Below are positions 11,467 to 23,110 of a stretch of DNA of 64,000 bases, one piece after another. Numbering within the stretch: position 1 is the first letter of the stretch; each line of letters opens with the position of its first letter. Under the pieces are notes generated by a model that saw only the letters and a program-made list of their open reading frames with translations, searched no databases and had not been told where the DNA came from. Made by a program: the position numbers and the translations under genes. This DNA is from Gigantopelta aegis (Eukaryota; Mollusca; Gastropoda; Neomphalida; Peltospiridae), in contig NC_054706.1 in assembly GCF_016097555.1 (NCBI RefSeq), forward strand, positions 25,932,736 to 25,996,735. The letters run 5' to 3'.

Positions 11467-14400
11467 GTGAGTTAGACAAGTGGTACCAGGTAGATAAAAA
11501 CTGTATTCCACACCGGTCCTAAAGGTGGGTTAGACAAGTGGTACCTTGTAGATAAAAACTGTATTCCACACCAGTATGTCCTACGGGTGAGTTACACATG
11601 TGGTACCTGGTAGATAAAAACTGTATTCCACACCACTATATCCTAAAGGTGGGTTAGACAAGTGGTACCTGGTAGATAAAAACTGTATTCCACACCAGTA
11701 TGTCCTACAGGTGAGTTACACATGTGGTATCTGGTAGATGAAAACTGTATTCCACACCAGTATGTCCTACAGGTGAGTTAGACATGTGGTACCAGGTAGA
11801 TAAAAACTGTATTCCACACCGGTCCTAAAGGTGGGTTAGACAAGTGGTACCTGGTAGATAAAAACTGTATTCCACACCAGTATGTCCTACGGGTGAGTTA
11901 CACATGTGGTACCTGGTAGATAAAAACTGTATTCCACACCACTATATCCTAAAGGTGGGTTAGACAAGTGGTACCTGGTAGATAAAAACTGTATTCCACA
12001 CCAGTATGTTCTACAGGTGAGTTACACATGTGGTATCTGGTAGATGAAAACTGTATTCCACACCAGTATGTCCTACAGGTGAGTTAGACATGTGGTACCA
12101 GGTAGATAAAAACTGTATTCCACAACAGTATGTTCTACAGGTGAGTTACACATGTGGTACCAAGTAGATAAAAACTGTATTCCACACCACTATATCCTAA
12201 AGGTGGGTTAGACAAGTGGTACCAGTTAGATAAAAACTGTATTCCACACCAGTATGTCCTACGGGTGAGTTAGACATGTGGTACCTGGTAGACGAAAACT
12301 GTATTCCACAACAGTATGTTCTACAGGTGAGTTACACATGTGGTACCAGGTAAATAAAACCTGTATTCCACACCAGTATGTCCTAAAGGTGAGTTAGATA
12401 AGTGGTACCTGGTAGATAAAAACTGTATTCCACAACAGTATGTTCTACAGGTGAGTTACACATGTTGTACCAGGTAGATAAAACCTGTATTCCACACCAG
12501 TATGTCCTACAGGTGAGTTAGACATGTGGTACCTGGTGGACGAAAACTGTATTCCACACCAGTATGTCCTAAATATGAGTTAGACATGTGGTACCTGGTA
12601 GATAAAAACTGTATTCCACACCAGTATGTTCTACAGGTGAGTTAGACAAGTGGTACCTGGTAGATAAAAACTATATTCCACACCAGTATAATGTCCTAAA
12701 GGTGAGTTAGACATGTGGTACTAGGTAGATAAAAATTGTATTCCACACCAGTATGTCTTAAAGGTGAGTTAGACAAGTGGTACCTGGTAGATAAAAACTG
12801 TATTCCACACCAGTATGTTCTACAGGTGAGTTAGACAAGTGGTACCAGGTAGATAAAAACTGTATTCCACACCGGTCCTAAAGGTGGGTTAGACAAGTGG
12901 TACCTTGTAGATAAAAACTGTATTCCACACCAGTATGTCCTACGGGTGAGTTACACATGTGGTACCTGGTAGATAAAAACTGTATTCCACACCACTATAT
13001 CCTAAAGGTGGGTTAGACAAGTGGTACCTGGTAGATAAAAACTGTATTCCACACCAGTATGTCCTACAGGTGAGTTACACATGTGGTATCTGGTAGATGA
13101 AAACTGTATTCCACACCAGTATGTCCTACAGGTGAGTTAGACATGTGGTACCAGGTAGATAAAAACTGTATTCCACACCGGTCCTAAAGGTGGGTTAGAC
13201 AAGTGGTACCTGGTAGATAAAAACTGTATTCCACACCAGTATGTCCTACGGGTGAGTTACACATGTGGTACCTGGTAGATAAAAACTGTATTCCACACCA
13301 CTATATCCTAAAGGTGGGTTAGACAAGTGGTACCTGGTAGATAAAAACTGTATTCCACACCAGTATGTTCTACAGGTGAGTTACACATGTGGTATCTGGT
13401 AGATGAAAACTGTATTCCACACCAGTATGTCCTACAGGTGAGTTAGACATGTGGTACCAGGTAGATAAAAACTGTATTCCACAACAGTATGTTCTACAGG
13501 TGAGTTACACATGTGGTACCAAGTAGATAAAAACTGTATTCCACACCACTATATCCTAAAGGTGGGTTAGACAAGTGGTACCAGTTAGATAAAAACTGTA
13601 TTCCACACCAGTATGTCCTACGGGTGAGTTAGACATGTGGTACCTGGTAGACGAAAACTGTATTCCACAACAGTATGTTCTACAGGTGAGTTACACATGT
13701 GGTACCAGGTAAATAAAACCTGTATTCCACACCAGTATGTCCTAAAGGTGAGTTAGATAAGTGGTACCTGGTAGATAAAAACTGTATTCCACAACAGTAT
13801 GTTCTACAGGTGAGTTACACATGTTGTACCAGGTAGATAAAACCTGTATTCCACACCAGTATGTCCTACAGGTGAGTTAGACATGTGGTACCTGGTGGAC
13901 GAAAACTGTATTCCACACCAGTATGTCCTAAATATGAGTTAGACATGTGGTACCTGGTAGATAAAAACTGTATTCCACACCAGTATGTTCTACAGGTGAG
14001 TTAGACAAGTGGTACCTGGTAGATAAAAACTATATTCCACACCAGTATAATGTCCTAAAGGTGAGTTAGACATGTGGTACTAGGTAGATAAAAATTGTAT
14101 TCCACACCAGTATGTCTTAAAGGTGAGTTAGACAAGTGGTACCTGGTAGATAAAAACTGTATTCCACACCAGTATGTTCTACAGGTGAGTTACACATGTG
14201 ATACCAGGTAGATAAAAACTGTATTCCACAACAGTATGTTCTACAGGTGAGTTAGACGTGGTACCTGCTAGATAAAAAAATGTATTCCACACCAGTATGT
14301 CCTTCAGGTGAGTTAGACAAGTGGTACCTGGTAGATAAAAACTGTATTCCATACCAGTATTATGTCTTACAGGTGAGTTAGACAAGTGGTACCTGGTAGA

Positions 14401-14565
14401 TAAAAACTGTATTCCATACCAGTATGTTCTACAGGTGAATTAGACAAGTGGTACCTGGTAGATAAAAACTGTATCCCACACCAGTATATCCTACAGGTGA
14501 GTTAGACATGTGGTACCTGCTAAATTAAAACTGTGTTCCATACCAGTATATCCTACAGGTGAGTT
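11405..14565 (+). repeat. Minisatellite of the exon 4 / intron 4 junction, about 50 copies
   Basis: The unit is about 62 bp (some near 57 bp). Each copy contains TAGACAAGTGGTACCTGGTA, AACTGTATTCCACACCAG and a donor-like CAGGTGAGT (variants AAGGTGGGT, CGGGTGAGT). The first copy is the exon end itself. The block 11467-12825 is repeated at 12826-14184 with an offset of exactly 1359 bp at the landmarks I checked, so there is a higher-order duplication. The array ends near ATCCTACAGGTGAGTTGTTT. Confidence 0.97.
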
Positions 14566-14961
14566 GTTTCTAAAGGTCAGTGTAAATACTGCTGTCATCT
14601 TACTTTCTTGCCGTATTTTTCATCCTTACTGGAGTATAACTTTAACATTACATGCTTTGGCTTTAAACCTACTATAAACCAGACTAATATTGTGGCATGT
14701 GGTTTTTTGTGTGAATAGGCAACTTAGTGCTTGTTCGAGACCTTTGCCGGCATTGGTACCTGCAATGAAAATTATTTTGGGCACAAACAATGCAAATTTA
14801 TATGCACACATTTGTTTTTTCTGGTTTACAGTATATTAAATTGACCGTCAAGTAAAGTGATAACTTATTAAGATGCCTGCCTCCTTCCCTCCCCGTACTA
14901 TAAGGTTATGTTATGTCTCTCCTAGGTATAAACTCTTAGCATTATCAGGGGTCATACCGTC

Positions 14962-15064
14962 TTTTTTTCAACTTATTTTCGTGCTTATATCCAATTATGT
15001 TTCAAGTATGCTGTCCTGGGCACATACCTCAGCTATCTGGGTTGTCTGTCTAAGACAGTGGTTA
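14962..15064 (-). mobile_element. SINE type C, left part (split by a later insertion)
   Basis: On the reverse strand this is the 3' half of the SINE family seen intact at 16562-16855 (CTGTCCTGGGCACATACCTC here). The other half resumes at 16087. Confidence 0.8.
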
Positions 15065-16086
15065 CAGGGTTGTAAATTAACATGAAAACCAGGGTCGCCC
15101 TTCTCAAATTCAACTAGCCCTCTGATTATCACATTGGAATTTAACTGCACAGCCAAAATTTTTTTTGTTGAATAATGACCATGTGCTCACTGTATATAGT
15201 CCGTTTGCGTTCAAGAAAACCGATGAATTGGCATGTAACTTCATAATAAATTAAGTTAAAATTCACAAAAAACATATAATTAAGTTTTAAACCCATGCCA
15301 ACTCACATAAAAAAAAATTGAAAAAGAAATCTAGTATAAATAAACATGTTTTTTTTTACAAAGTACCATTAAATTATACATATTAAATCTCATTTTTAAT
15401 ACAGGGTAAAATATAATGCAGTACAAAGAGACTAAAGGTAGAACTGCACGTGCTTTAGTAAACTAGTCTGGGAGTGGTAGTCCTCTTTCTGGCGATGCAA
15501 GAAGAATGGAATAAACTTTGTGGCGATGCAAGAGGGGTGAATCCCCAGCAAATGATTTCCTTGTGGCTGTCCCCCTATAAACGAGGCACTAGAAAGAGAT
15601 CCATGGAATCATCCACTGTTTTGCAAAATGCCCATTCGACTGCTTTGTGCAGAGATACGGCCCTGATCATGTATTACGGTTGTGCCATTCAGATTACCTT
15701 GGATATTCCATCAATGGCCTTAAAACATGTATCAGAAAAAATAGTTAACCTATGCAGTTTGATGGTAATTTGTAAATAATTTTTGTTTTAATTTACTCTG
15801 CACTTTTACCCCAAATAAAACGTTATTTGAGTTTAAAACTTAATAAATTAATATGTTTTATATTAATTTTATCTTTATTAATTATGTTGGTGCTGTCAAA
15901 ATATAGAACATGTTCTATGTCTTCTGCTGCCAGATCTGTAGTGTGTTTTGTCATATTCAATTCTGTATCGGCGTGTTTCTTTTTTAACTAGTACCAAACT
16001 CGCCAGACCCCAAAATCGATGGTTGCCCAATGGACTACCTTTGTAAAATTCTTAGTCGCCCGGGCGACCGCTAATTTTCAACCCTG
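15065..16086. mobile_element. hAT-like non-autonomous DNA transposon nested in a SINE
   Basis: Ends CAGGGTTGTAAATTAAC and CTAATTTTCAACCCTG form imperfect inverted repeats starting CAGGG, as in hAT elements. GTGGTTA occurs at both borders, consistent with a target site duplication of 7-8 bp. The 101-residue open frame at 15474-15779 shows no transposase motif I recognise. Confidence 0.75.
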
Positions 16087-16262
16087 TGGTTAGTTGTTAG
16101 TAGTTAGTGAGAGAGAAGATGTTGTAGGGGTCTTAAACCTACCCATTGAGTCATTAAAACTTGCTCTGGATGGGAGCCGGTACCGGTCGGTGAACCCAGT
16201 ACCTACCAGCAGTATGTCCATTGGCTTAACCATGACACCACTGAGGCCGGTAACCTTTAACA
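16087..16262 (-). mobile_element. SINE type C, right part
   Basis: Continuation of the split SINE: TTAGTTGTTAGTAGTTAGTG through the reverse-strand head CTTAACCATGACACCACTGA. It ends about 55 bases before exon 5. Confidence 0.8.
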
Positions 16263-16318
16263 ATGACGCGATTTTAAAGTAATAACCAGACTGCCATATT
16301 ATGCAACTATGATTTCAG

Positions 16319-16505
16319 CCAATCAGAAGACATTTTAAGCATTTTGGAGACCAGTCTAGTGGCTGTGATCAGAAGCGATCACAGGACACTGCTGATTGGA
16401 GGAAAACTCAGACCGCCTTACAGAGTGTGCTGTGCCAGGCTGCGGAGTCACTCCACACTGCTAACAAGATGTCAGCAGCTGAGAAACACAAGTACTTTCA
16501 GTCTG
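16319..16505 (+). CDS. NWD-like gene, coding exon 5
   Basis: Acceptor CTATGATTTCAG, donor TCTG|GTGTGT. It encodes residues 180-241, starting PIRRHFKHFGDQ and including DWRKTQTALQSVLCQAAE and MSAAEKHKYFQS. It is less conserved than its neighbours but lies at the place where NWD1-type proteins have a linker ending in a KxKYxxS-like stretch. Entry phase 0 and exit phase 1 match exons 4 and 6. It is short and has no long open track of its own, so it is easily missed by gene finders. Confidence 0.8.
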
Positions 16506-16561
16506 GTGTGTTTTTTGTTTTAATCCTTTCTTTCCTTTCATTGGAGATAGCTCTATAATAC

Positions 16562-16855
16562 AAGACCAGCCTCGGTGGTGCAGTGGTTAAGCCATCGGAC
16601 TACAGGCTGGTAAGTACAGGGTTCACAGCCCGGTACCAGCTCCAACCCAGAGCAAGTTCTTACGGGCTCAGTGAGTAGGTGTAATGCCACTACACCCTCT
16701 TCTCTCTCACTAACCACTAACCAACTAACAACTAACCCACTGTCCTGGACAGACAGCTCAGATAGCTGAGGTGTGTGCCCAGGACAGCGTGCTTGAACCG
16801 TAATTGGATATAAGCATGGAAATAAGTTGAAATGAAATGTAATACAAGCTACAGC
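16562..16855 (+). mobile_element. SINE type C, intact
   Basis: Head GGTGGTGCAGTGGTTAAGCC, B-box-like GGGTTCACAGCCC, body with CTCTCTCACTAACCACTAAC, ending near TAAGTTGAAATGAAATG. It inserted in intron 5. Confidence 0.85.
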
Positions 16856-17117
16856 ACCCACTCATAGAAGTGATGCCATTCAAAATATTTCTTGAAATAT
16901 TTCCCATTTCATGACTGATTTATGAAATGGCAGTGAATGTTCCGCTATTAGAAAGACCATTGTATGTGCTGTCATGTCTGTGGAGAAGATATTTTTCACT
17001 TCTGATAACGAAAGAGTCGAAAATTGATTGTAAAACAGGATAGGGTTCAAGAATATCACCTCTCCATCAGACCCTGCATTAATTGTGGATAACGTTTATT
17101 TACTTTGTATTTTAGGC

Positions 17118-17425
17118 AGCAGGATCTACATATAGCTCAGTCAGTAGAGCGTTGACATGATGTGATTGTGTCGAGGGCTCGAATTCCCTCAGTAGACCTA
17201 TTGAAATTCTCTGATTGTTGTATCCCACACCAACCAGTGACCCACAACTGATATTCAAAGATCCTGCTATATGCTATCCTGTCAATAGGAAAGTACATTT
17301 AAAATATCCCTTACTGCTAATTGAAAAATGTTGTGGGTTTCCTGACTGTGTGTCATAGTGACCAAAATGTTTGATGTGCAATAGCCGATGATTAACAAAT
17401 CAATATGCTCTAGTGGTGTTATTTT
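17118..17425 (+). mobile_element. tRNA-headed SINE abutting the exon 6 splice acceptor
   Basis: Head TATAGCTCAGTCAGTAGAGC and GGCTCGAATTCCC, body ATATGCTATCCTGTCAATAG, tail AATAGCCGATGATTAAC then CTCTAGTGGTGTTATTTTG. The tail runs to within about a dozen bases of the acceptor AG at 17437. Confidence 0.8.
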
Positions 17426-17437
17426 GTTGTGTTTCAG

Positions 17438-17592
17438 TAACTGAGAGTGAGATTGAGAAGGCTGTTTTCTGTGTAAAGAATCCCAAGAGCCATGTGTTGT
17501 TCTATCACCGGAGACTGCAGGGCCTTTCTGGTGCTGCCTTGACTGAGGAGAAAGCCAACAAGTACATTGCAGTACTAAACACAAATGGACAG
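17438..17592 (+). CDS. NWD-like gene, coding exon 6
   Basis: Acceptor TTGTTGTGTTTCAG, donor GGACAG|GTATTG; residues 242-293. It encodes VTESEIEKAVFCVKNPKSHV and ends NKYIAVLNTNGQ. The TESEIE...G block leads into the pre-NACHT region in NWD-type proteins. The first Val codon is completed by the last G of exon 5. Its polypyrimidine tract overlaps a SINE tail. Confidence 0.88.
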
Positions 17593-17955
17593 GTATTGGT
17601 TCTATTATCAGAATAGTTAATATGTATATCATCCTATCTATCTATCTCTCTATCTCTTTGTCTTTCTGTGTCTTTCTTTTTTTTCTTCTGTCTTTTTTTC
17701 CATTTATGTCTTAAATCGGGGGTTTTTCTCCATTTAATTCTAAAGTCACTGTTAACCCTTTATATTATAAAACACTTATATTCATTCATATATCCAAACA
17801 ATCTCATGGCTTTGTTAGAATGTCTTTTGAATTCTGTCTTTTCCTGACATATGATGTAATATAGTAATATTACATTTAGTAATATACTGTAATAGACAGT
17901 GCCCCATAAATATGGAAAAGATATTTAATAGTAATATTTTATTGCTATTTTTCAG

Positions 17956-20900
17956 ATGACCATTGACCAGAAATTAGCAGACTTCATTGAAAACTGTTTG
18001 AAAAGAGCCAAAAAGATATTAGGTGATGACAACTACCAGACGTTGACAACTGACTGGAAATCAGGAGGAATCGACCCTAAGAATTATCCCGAGCACACTC
18101 TGTACATTCAACAGCTGGTCCAGACCGTTGTATCTCAAGTAACATCTCTCATAAATAAAGCTAGGTCGGACAAGAAGGCACGTATCCGAGAGAGCGAATA
18201 TTACAGCACGTTTGATGAAATATTGCACCACTTGAGGTTTTGCAATTTAAAATGTAAGAGGTTTTGTGGACAGACTGAAATTCTGAAGCACGCGAAAGAT
18301 TTCATTCTGAACACTGGGGTTAGGAAACCGCTGATAATCCATGCAGATTCTGGGGCTGGCAAGACTTCAGTAATGGCAATGATAATGAAGAATCTCTCCT
18401 CGTGGATTAAGGGTGAGTTTGTCAGTGTGATCCGATTCCTTGGTACATCACCGGGGTCTGTGAACATTCACAATGTCCTGTTTGGTGTCTGTGGCCAGTT
18501 GGCCGATTGCAGTGATCTGATCATGGAGCCAGTGGGCTACAAGAATATGGAGAGCCTGGTGAACTATCTGCCGAGATTTCTTCGACAAGTTGCCAGCACT
18601 CTGAAGAAACCAGTCATTATTCTACTAGACTCCATTGACCAGCTGTCCTCGGACAATGATGCCTATTCCATGTGGTGGATGCCAACTACTCTTCCTGCAA
18701 ATGTAAAACTTATCATTTCGACCCTGCCAACCGAAAACGGTATCCTTGCTAACATCAAGAAAAAATTGCCAGCTACAAATAATGCTTCTTTCATAGAAAT
18801 CCCTCCTCTGCCTCAGTCTACAGGTAAGGAGATCATTGAAGTATTTCTGAAGACAAAGAAACGTACAGTAACCAAACAACAAATGGATCTGTTGCTGACA
18901 ACCTTTGCCAAGTGTGCTAACCCACTGTACCTGAAACTGTTACTGGATGAAGCAGTGCAGTGGGGTTCCTATTCACCAGTCGAAGATCTGATGCAAACTC
19001 TGGCCCCATCAGTCAGGGCAGCAATAAATATTTTGTTTGATAGGCTGGAGAAGAAGTTTGGTCAGGTTCTCATCAAGGGAGCACTTGGCTACATCACCAT
19101 TGGTCTGAATGGCATTTCTGAGATTGAGCTAGAAGATGCTCTGTCTTGTGATGACACGGTGTTGGATGATGTGTATGCATTCCACGATCCTCCAATACCA
19201 GAAATCGTGAGAGTTCCATCTGTTCTATGGGCTCGAATTAGGTACGATATTGGCGAGTACCTAGTTGAAAGGCTATCAGAAGGAAAGATCACTCTTTTCT
19301 GGTATCACAGACAGTTCGTTGAAACAGCAAGAGATCGTTACGCCCATGGCAAGAGTAAACTGTCCTTACACAAGACCATGTTTGAAATCTACCTGGCAGA
19401 GTCCGGAGTTAAAAAGGATATTTCCCTCTCCAAGAGAAAGAAAGTAATACCTGACGCAGACAGACAGGTCACCTCTCAGCCACTTTCCACTGAAAACCTG
19501 AGGAAGCTGAAATGTCTAACCTACCATTTGATACAGGCATCCACTTCCATTGACAGCAACACTGCAAAGAAGCATGTTTTCTGCAACCTCAGATTTCTTT
19601 GCACCAAAATATCTGCTTTATCAGCAAATGCTGTAGTCAAAGATATGGAAGAATATTTGGAAAACATGCCCGATGAAGAGATATCTGTGGTAAAAACCTT
19701 TTTACAGCACAACAAAAATAATCTGAAAAACCGTCTTACTTTGGCAAGCAATTTGTTAGGATACATCAATCCCAGATCTGACCAGAAATACCTCGTGGAT
19801 TTGCTGCAGAGTGCAAAATCATTTCTGCAGAGCCAGAATAGATCCATTCTGATTCCAACATTTGCATGTCTTGCATCTGTTCCTAGAGTACACAAACCTG
19901 CTACTATCAAGGGATTTTCATCTGTTGTGTCAACAGCAGACAATAAGTTTCTACTGCACAGTGCAGCAGTGGATGCACTGGACAGAGATGGTCATCAGAA
20001 ACTTGCAAATGGTGCACAGAAAACCGAAAAGTTTGCATTATATGACTTGGAAACTCGCACCATTCAATGGAAGTCTTCTGAATTCAGCCCTTTTCTTACC
20101 TTGTTGTTTGACCTGCAGTTGAGTAAGGACTCTGTCGACGATATCTACAGAACTCTACTAGAAGGATCACTGTTATCTCACGCTGTTAATGCTGCCAAGA
20201 CATGTGCATGTGTTCTCTTCAATGATGGAAACCTGTTCCTGCTGAAAGTTAACTCGGAGAGGTCTAAAGGATTTCAGTGCCTGTCACACATCATAAAAAG
20301 TTCTGACTACACTGTATCTGATATCCACTGTATTGGTGATGACAACAGCATCACGGTGATAGCAGTTTGTCAGCAAAGCATCGAGCAAGAAAGTAACGGT
20401 CATGTTCTGATTTGGAAGTCACAGCCAGACGCAACATTTCACAAAAGATCCTCTGCCGATCGTAGTGTACTGTCGCAGTACACAATCAAAGGCATTTTTT
20501 CCATTTTTGAAACTGAGCCCCAGATTCCTGTGGCAAAACTGGCCCTGGAAGAAAAAATTAACAAAGGGATGTCCTTTCAGTGTGGACAAAACATGTTTGT
20601 CTGTGTGGGTGCTGGTGGTACCATAGAAGTGATTGATACTGATGTTTGTGAGGTACTGAGATCGTGGTACGTTGAAAGGATTCAGAATGTATGCAGTTTC
20701 GCCTCGGGGACATTGATACTGGTGCTTGGGGATGGGAAAATTACATTATTTGACATTACTGACGAATCTGTTCTTCAAACAATATTAGTGACACATGAGA
20801 TCACTGCTATTGACGTTTTGTGGGAACAAAAGATTGCTCTTGCAGGCGACGCCAATGGCATTATTTCATCATTCAATTTGAACACTGGACAAGTGATGTC

Positions 20901-21960
20901 ATCTTTTCCTGCATCCTCTTTTAATGTGACCAACATCCATGTCGTTGACAACTATGTTGCAATTACCTCTCATATGCACATAATAAGCATACTAACAGAG
21001 GAATTTATTCTTGACACATCAGGAATGAAATCGGGAAAGGGCATGAATGATAGAAGCATTGTCTATGATTTCTGCCTTGCACCAAATGGTCATGAGATTA
21101 TCACATCCACCTATGGATCGTTGAAAGTTTGTTCATTTGGTGGAACCTGCACCAGAGATATCCCATCTGATGGAAGGCTCAACAAACTGTACACCGGAAT
21201 CAATGGGATGGTGTTAGGACTTGATTCAATGACTGGATGCCTGAGTTTATTCAACACTAACACAGGAGAGACCATTCTGAGTGATGCTTTACCATCAGAC
21301 ATCATTGCCCTGACACTGACCGATGACAAGACCACTGCTTATGCAGTCTCCAGCACAACTACTCAAGTTCTTTACCGGATAGACTTAAAAGCCTTAAAGG
21401 TCAGTAAATTGTTTGCTTTTCAAAAACAGATCAACTCCGAAAGTCTGTCCGTCACCCTGTCCGCATCCAACCGATACCTTGTGATACAGGCACGTTGCAC
21501 GGAAAAAGACTACGAGGCTGTGATAGCGCTGTGGAAGAAAGGAGGAAGATACCCAGAGCAGCCCCATCCTCACAAGTACGTGGCCGTCGATCTCACACAG
21601 AGTTCAGGATCTCTGTTCAACTGCTTCAGGCCTCTGACAAAGATCCCCCATCTAGGCATCACGTGTGCACCGTACCGCGGTAACGTCGTTATGATGACGG
21701 TAAAACGGTACGTCATTTTCTGGGACATTCCGACGGGGAAGTGTGACCAGTGGATGTCGAAGAGCAAGAAGCTGGTGATGTTGTACCGACCCGACTGGAC
21801 GGGAGGCGACAGATGCACCGGGGTGAACACCTGCTTGTCTCAGTCCAGGGACAAGACGTTCATTGCTGTTGGGTCTGAAGATGGCTACCTCTTCATTTAC
21901 AATTCAGAAAGTGGATTGCCAGTGGGTATGAAGGCACCATCAACAAAGCATCCTTCAATG
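17956..21960 (+). CDS. NWD-like gene, exon 7: NACHT ATPase and WD40 region
   Basis: A 4005-base exon (residues 294-1628) between acceptor TTTTTCAG and donor CAATG|GTAAGT. The ATG at its first codon is internal Met 294, not the gene start. The NACHT domain has a P-loop HADSGAGKTS near residue 422 and a Walker B IILLDSIDQL with its first Asp near 518. A helical NACHT-associated region follows. From about residue 870 the sequence is beta-rich with degenerate WD repeats (for example GHVLIWKS and AVIALWKKGG). Family knowledge: NWD1/NWD2-type proteins are cytoplasmic STAND ATPases in which WD repeats sense a ligand and NACHT drives oligomerisation; human NWD1 has been linked to androgen-receptor signalling and purine synthesis complexes. 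The role here is unknown. The total of 1705 residues is close to vertebrate NWD proteins (about 1560-1740). I cannot separate NWD1 from NWD2 orthology, so no symbol is given. Confidence 0.95.
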
Positions 21961-21984
21961 GTAAGTACATAGAGGATATTTCAC

Positions 21985-22120
21985 GTTTTTTTGTCAAATG
22001 TGATTTATATCTCATCGACTGGAGTTCGCAATCATATCTCACGAGTCGAACTTGCGCGATGAGTGTGATATGATTGCAAACTTAACTCGATGAGATATAA
22101 ATCATATTTGACAAAAAACT
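21985..22120. repeat. Long imperfect palindrome just after exon 7
   Basis: TTTTTTGTCAAATGTGATTT and ATCTCATCGA are mirrored by TCGATGAGATATAAATC and ATATTTGACAAAAAA. The arms are about 40 bp or more. It is probably a foldback MITE, and it starts 24 bases into intron 7. Confidence 0.85.
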
Positions 22121-22196
22121 TTTGGCAATTTACCTTTATTTTTAAAATGCCAGCAGAAAAGTAGTTCCTGCTTTTTTACAGTGGAGATAACTCTAC

Positions 22197-22261
22197 AGTG
22201 ACGATAACACATTTTAGAGTGAAATAGTGATATTTTCACAATAAAATGTGTTATCGTCACT
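22197..22261. repeat. Inverted repeat with 20 bp arms
   Basis: AGTGACGATAACACATTTTA is followed, after a spacer of about 25 bp, by its reverse complement ending TTATCGTCACT. A MITE end pair or foldback element in intron 7. Confidence 0.85.
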
Positions 22262-22876
22262 AAGTGACTGATAACACTTTTATTTCACTGATATTTTAAG
22301 ATATTTCACTAAATGTTATATAATAAAATGTATTTAACTTTCACGAAGTGTACAAAGCATACTTCTTTTTCTGCCCTCTCTCACCTACTGACAGTACACA
22401 TAAAAAGGGATATTATCCACATTTGTGTTTCAAAAGCATATGCTGACATTTGAAAATATTTGAATATCTCGAGTTGAATGCTCTAGTTTGCCTCTGTGTC
22501 CTCAGCATGGAGTGGAAGCAGGGCTCGAAAATAATAATTTGTTAACCAATGGCAGTTTTGAATGGTTTTCAACCAGTAACTTTTGCAACAACTAAACACA
22601 AAATTAAAAACAAAAAACAATCCAAAAATTATCCCTTTAACTGATGGCAGTGATTCCTATCCAGTGGCAATAAACTACCATCGGTAACCCTGCAGCAATT
22701 GTTGGTGCTGTCATTACGTTCAATCTCTAACATGATCTGTAACACCCCAGATGACGGGGAGTCAGTAATGAAGCCACTGATGGTACTTTACTGGCCCACC
22801 AGTAGCCTAATAGCTAACTGAAAACAATAAAAGAAACCTCTCAATATTTTCTTGGTATTGACCTCTTTTATTCTAG

Positions 22877-23110
22877 GTAACACAAGTTTCTGTGTCTGCC
22901 AACAACAGATCTGTTGCATCAGCTTGTCACAGCGGGATCCTCAAGTTGTGGGAGGCCAAAACAGCTGCTGAAGTGTTCTCTATTCAGCTGGACTCCAACA
23001 TCAGGACGATGGAGTTCACACCAGATTCTCAACACCTGGTTGTCTGCACCGCTGCGCCAGACTCCAGACTAATGGTTTTTTCTGTACACTTCGGTGAAGT
23101 CGACTCCTAA
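22877..23110 (+). CDS. NWD-like gene, terminal coding exon 8
   Basis: Acceptor CTCTTTTATTCTAG; 78 codons with the TAA stop at 23108-23110; residues 1629-1705. It encodes a final WD repeat pair: HSGILKLWEAKTAAEVF and MEFTPDSQHLVVCTAAPD. The phase joins exon 7 exactly (codon boundary). The last coding bases and the following untranslated bases seed a tandem array that continues to about 23645. No AATAAA is obvious immediately downstream. Confidence 0.92.
   Translation, partial: VTQVSVSANNRSVASACHSGILKLWEAKTAAEVFSIQLDSNIRTMEFTPDSQHLVVCTAAPDSRLMVFSVHFGEVDS

Noticed and set aside
14179..14385. - strand frame with repeated SFYLPGTTC-like peptides
   Set aside because: Antisense of the junction minisatellite; the + strand unit matches the conserved exon end.
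17956..17958. ATG at 17956 as the start codon of the NWD-like gene
   Set aside because: It follows a canonical acceptor, and upstream exons join in phase and encode the conserved N-terminal region, so it is an internal Met.
18201..21830. Several - strand frames of 60-140 codons within exon 7
   Set aside because: They are shadows of the long + strand coding frame.
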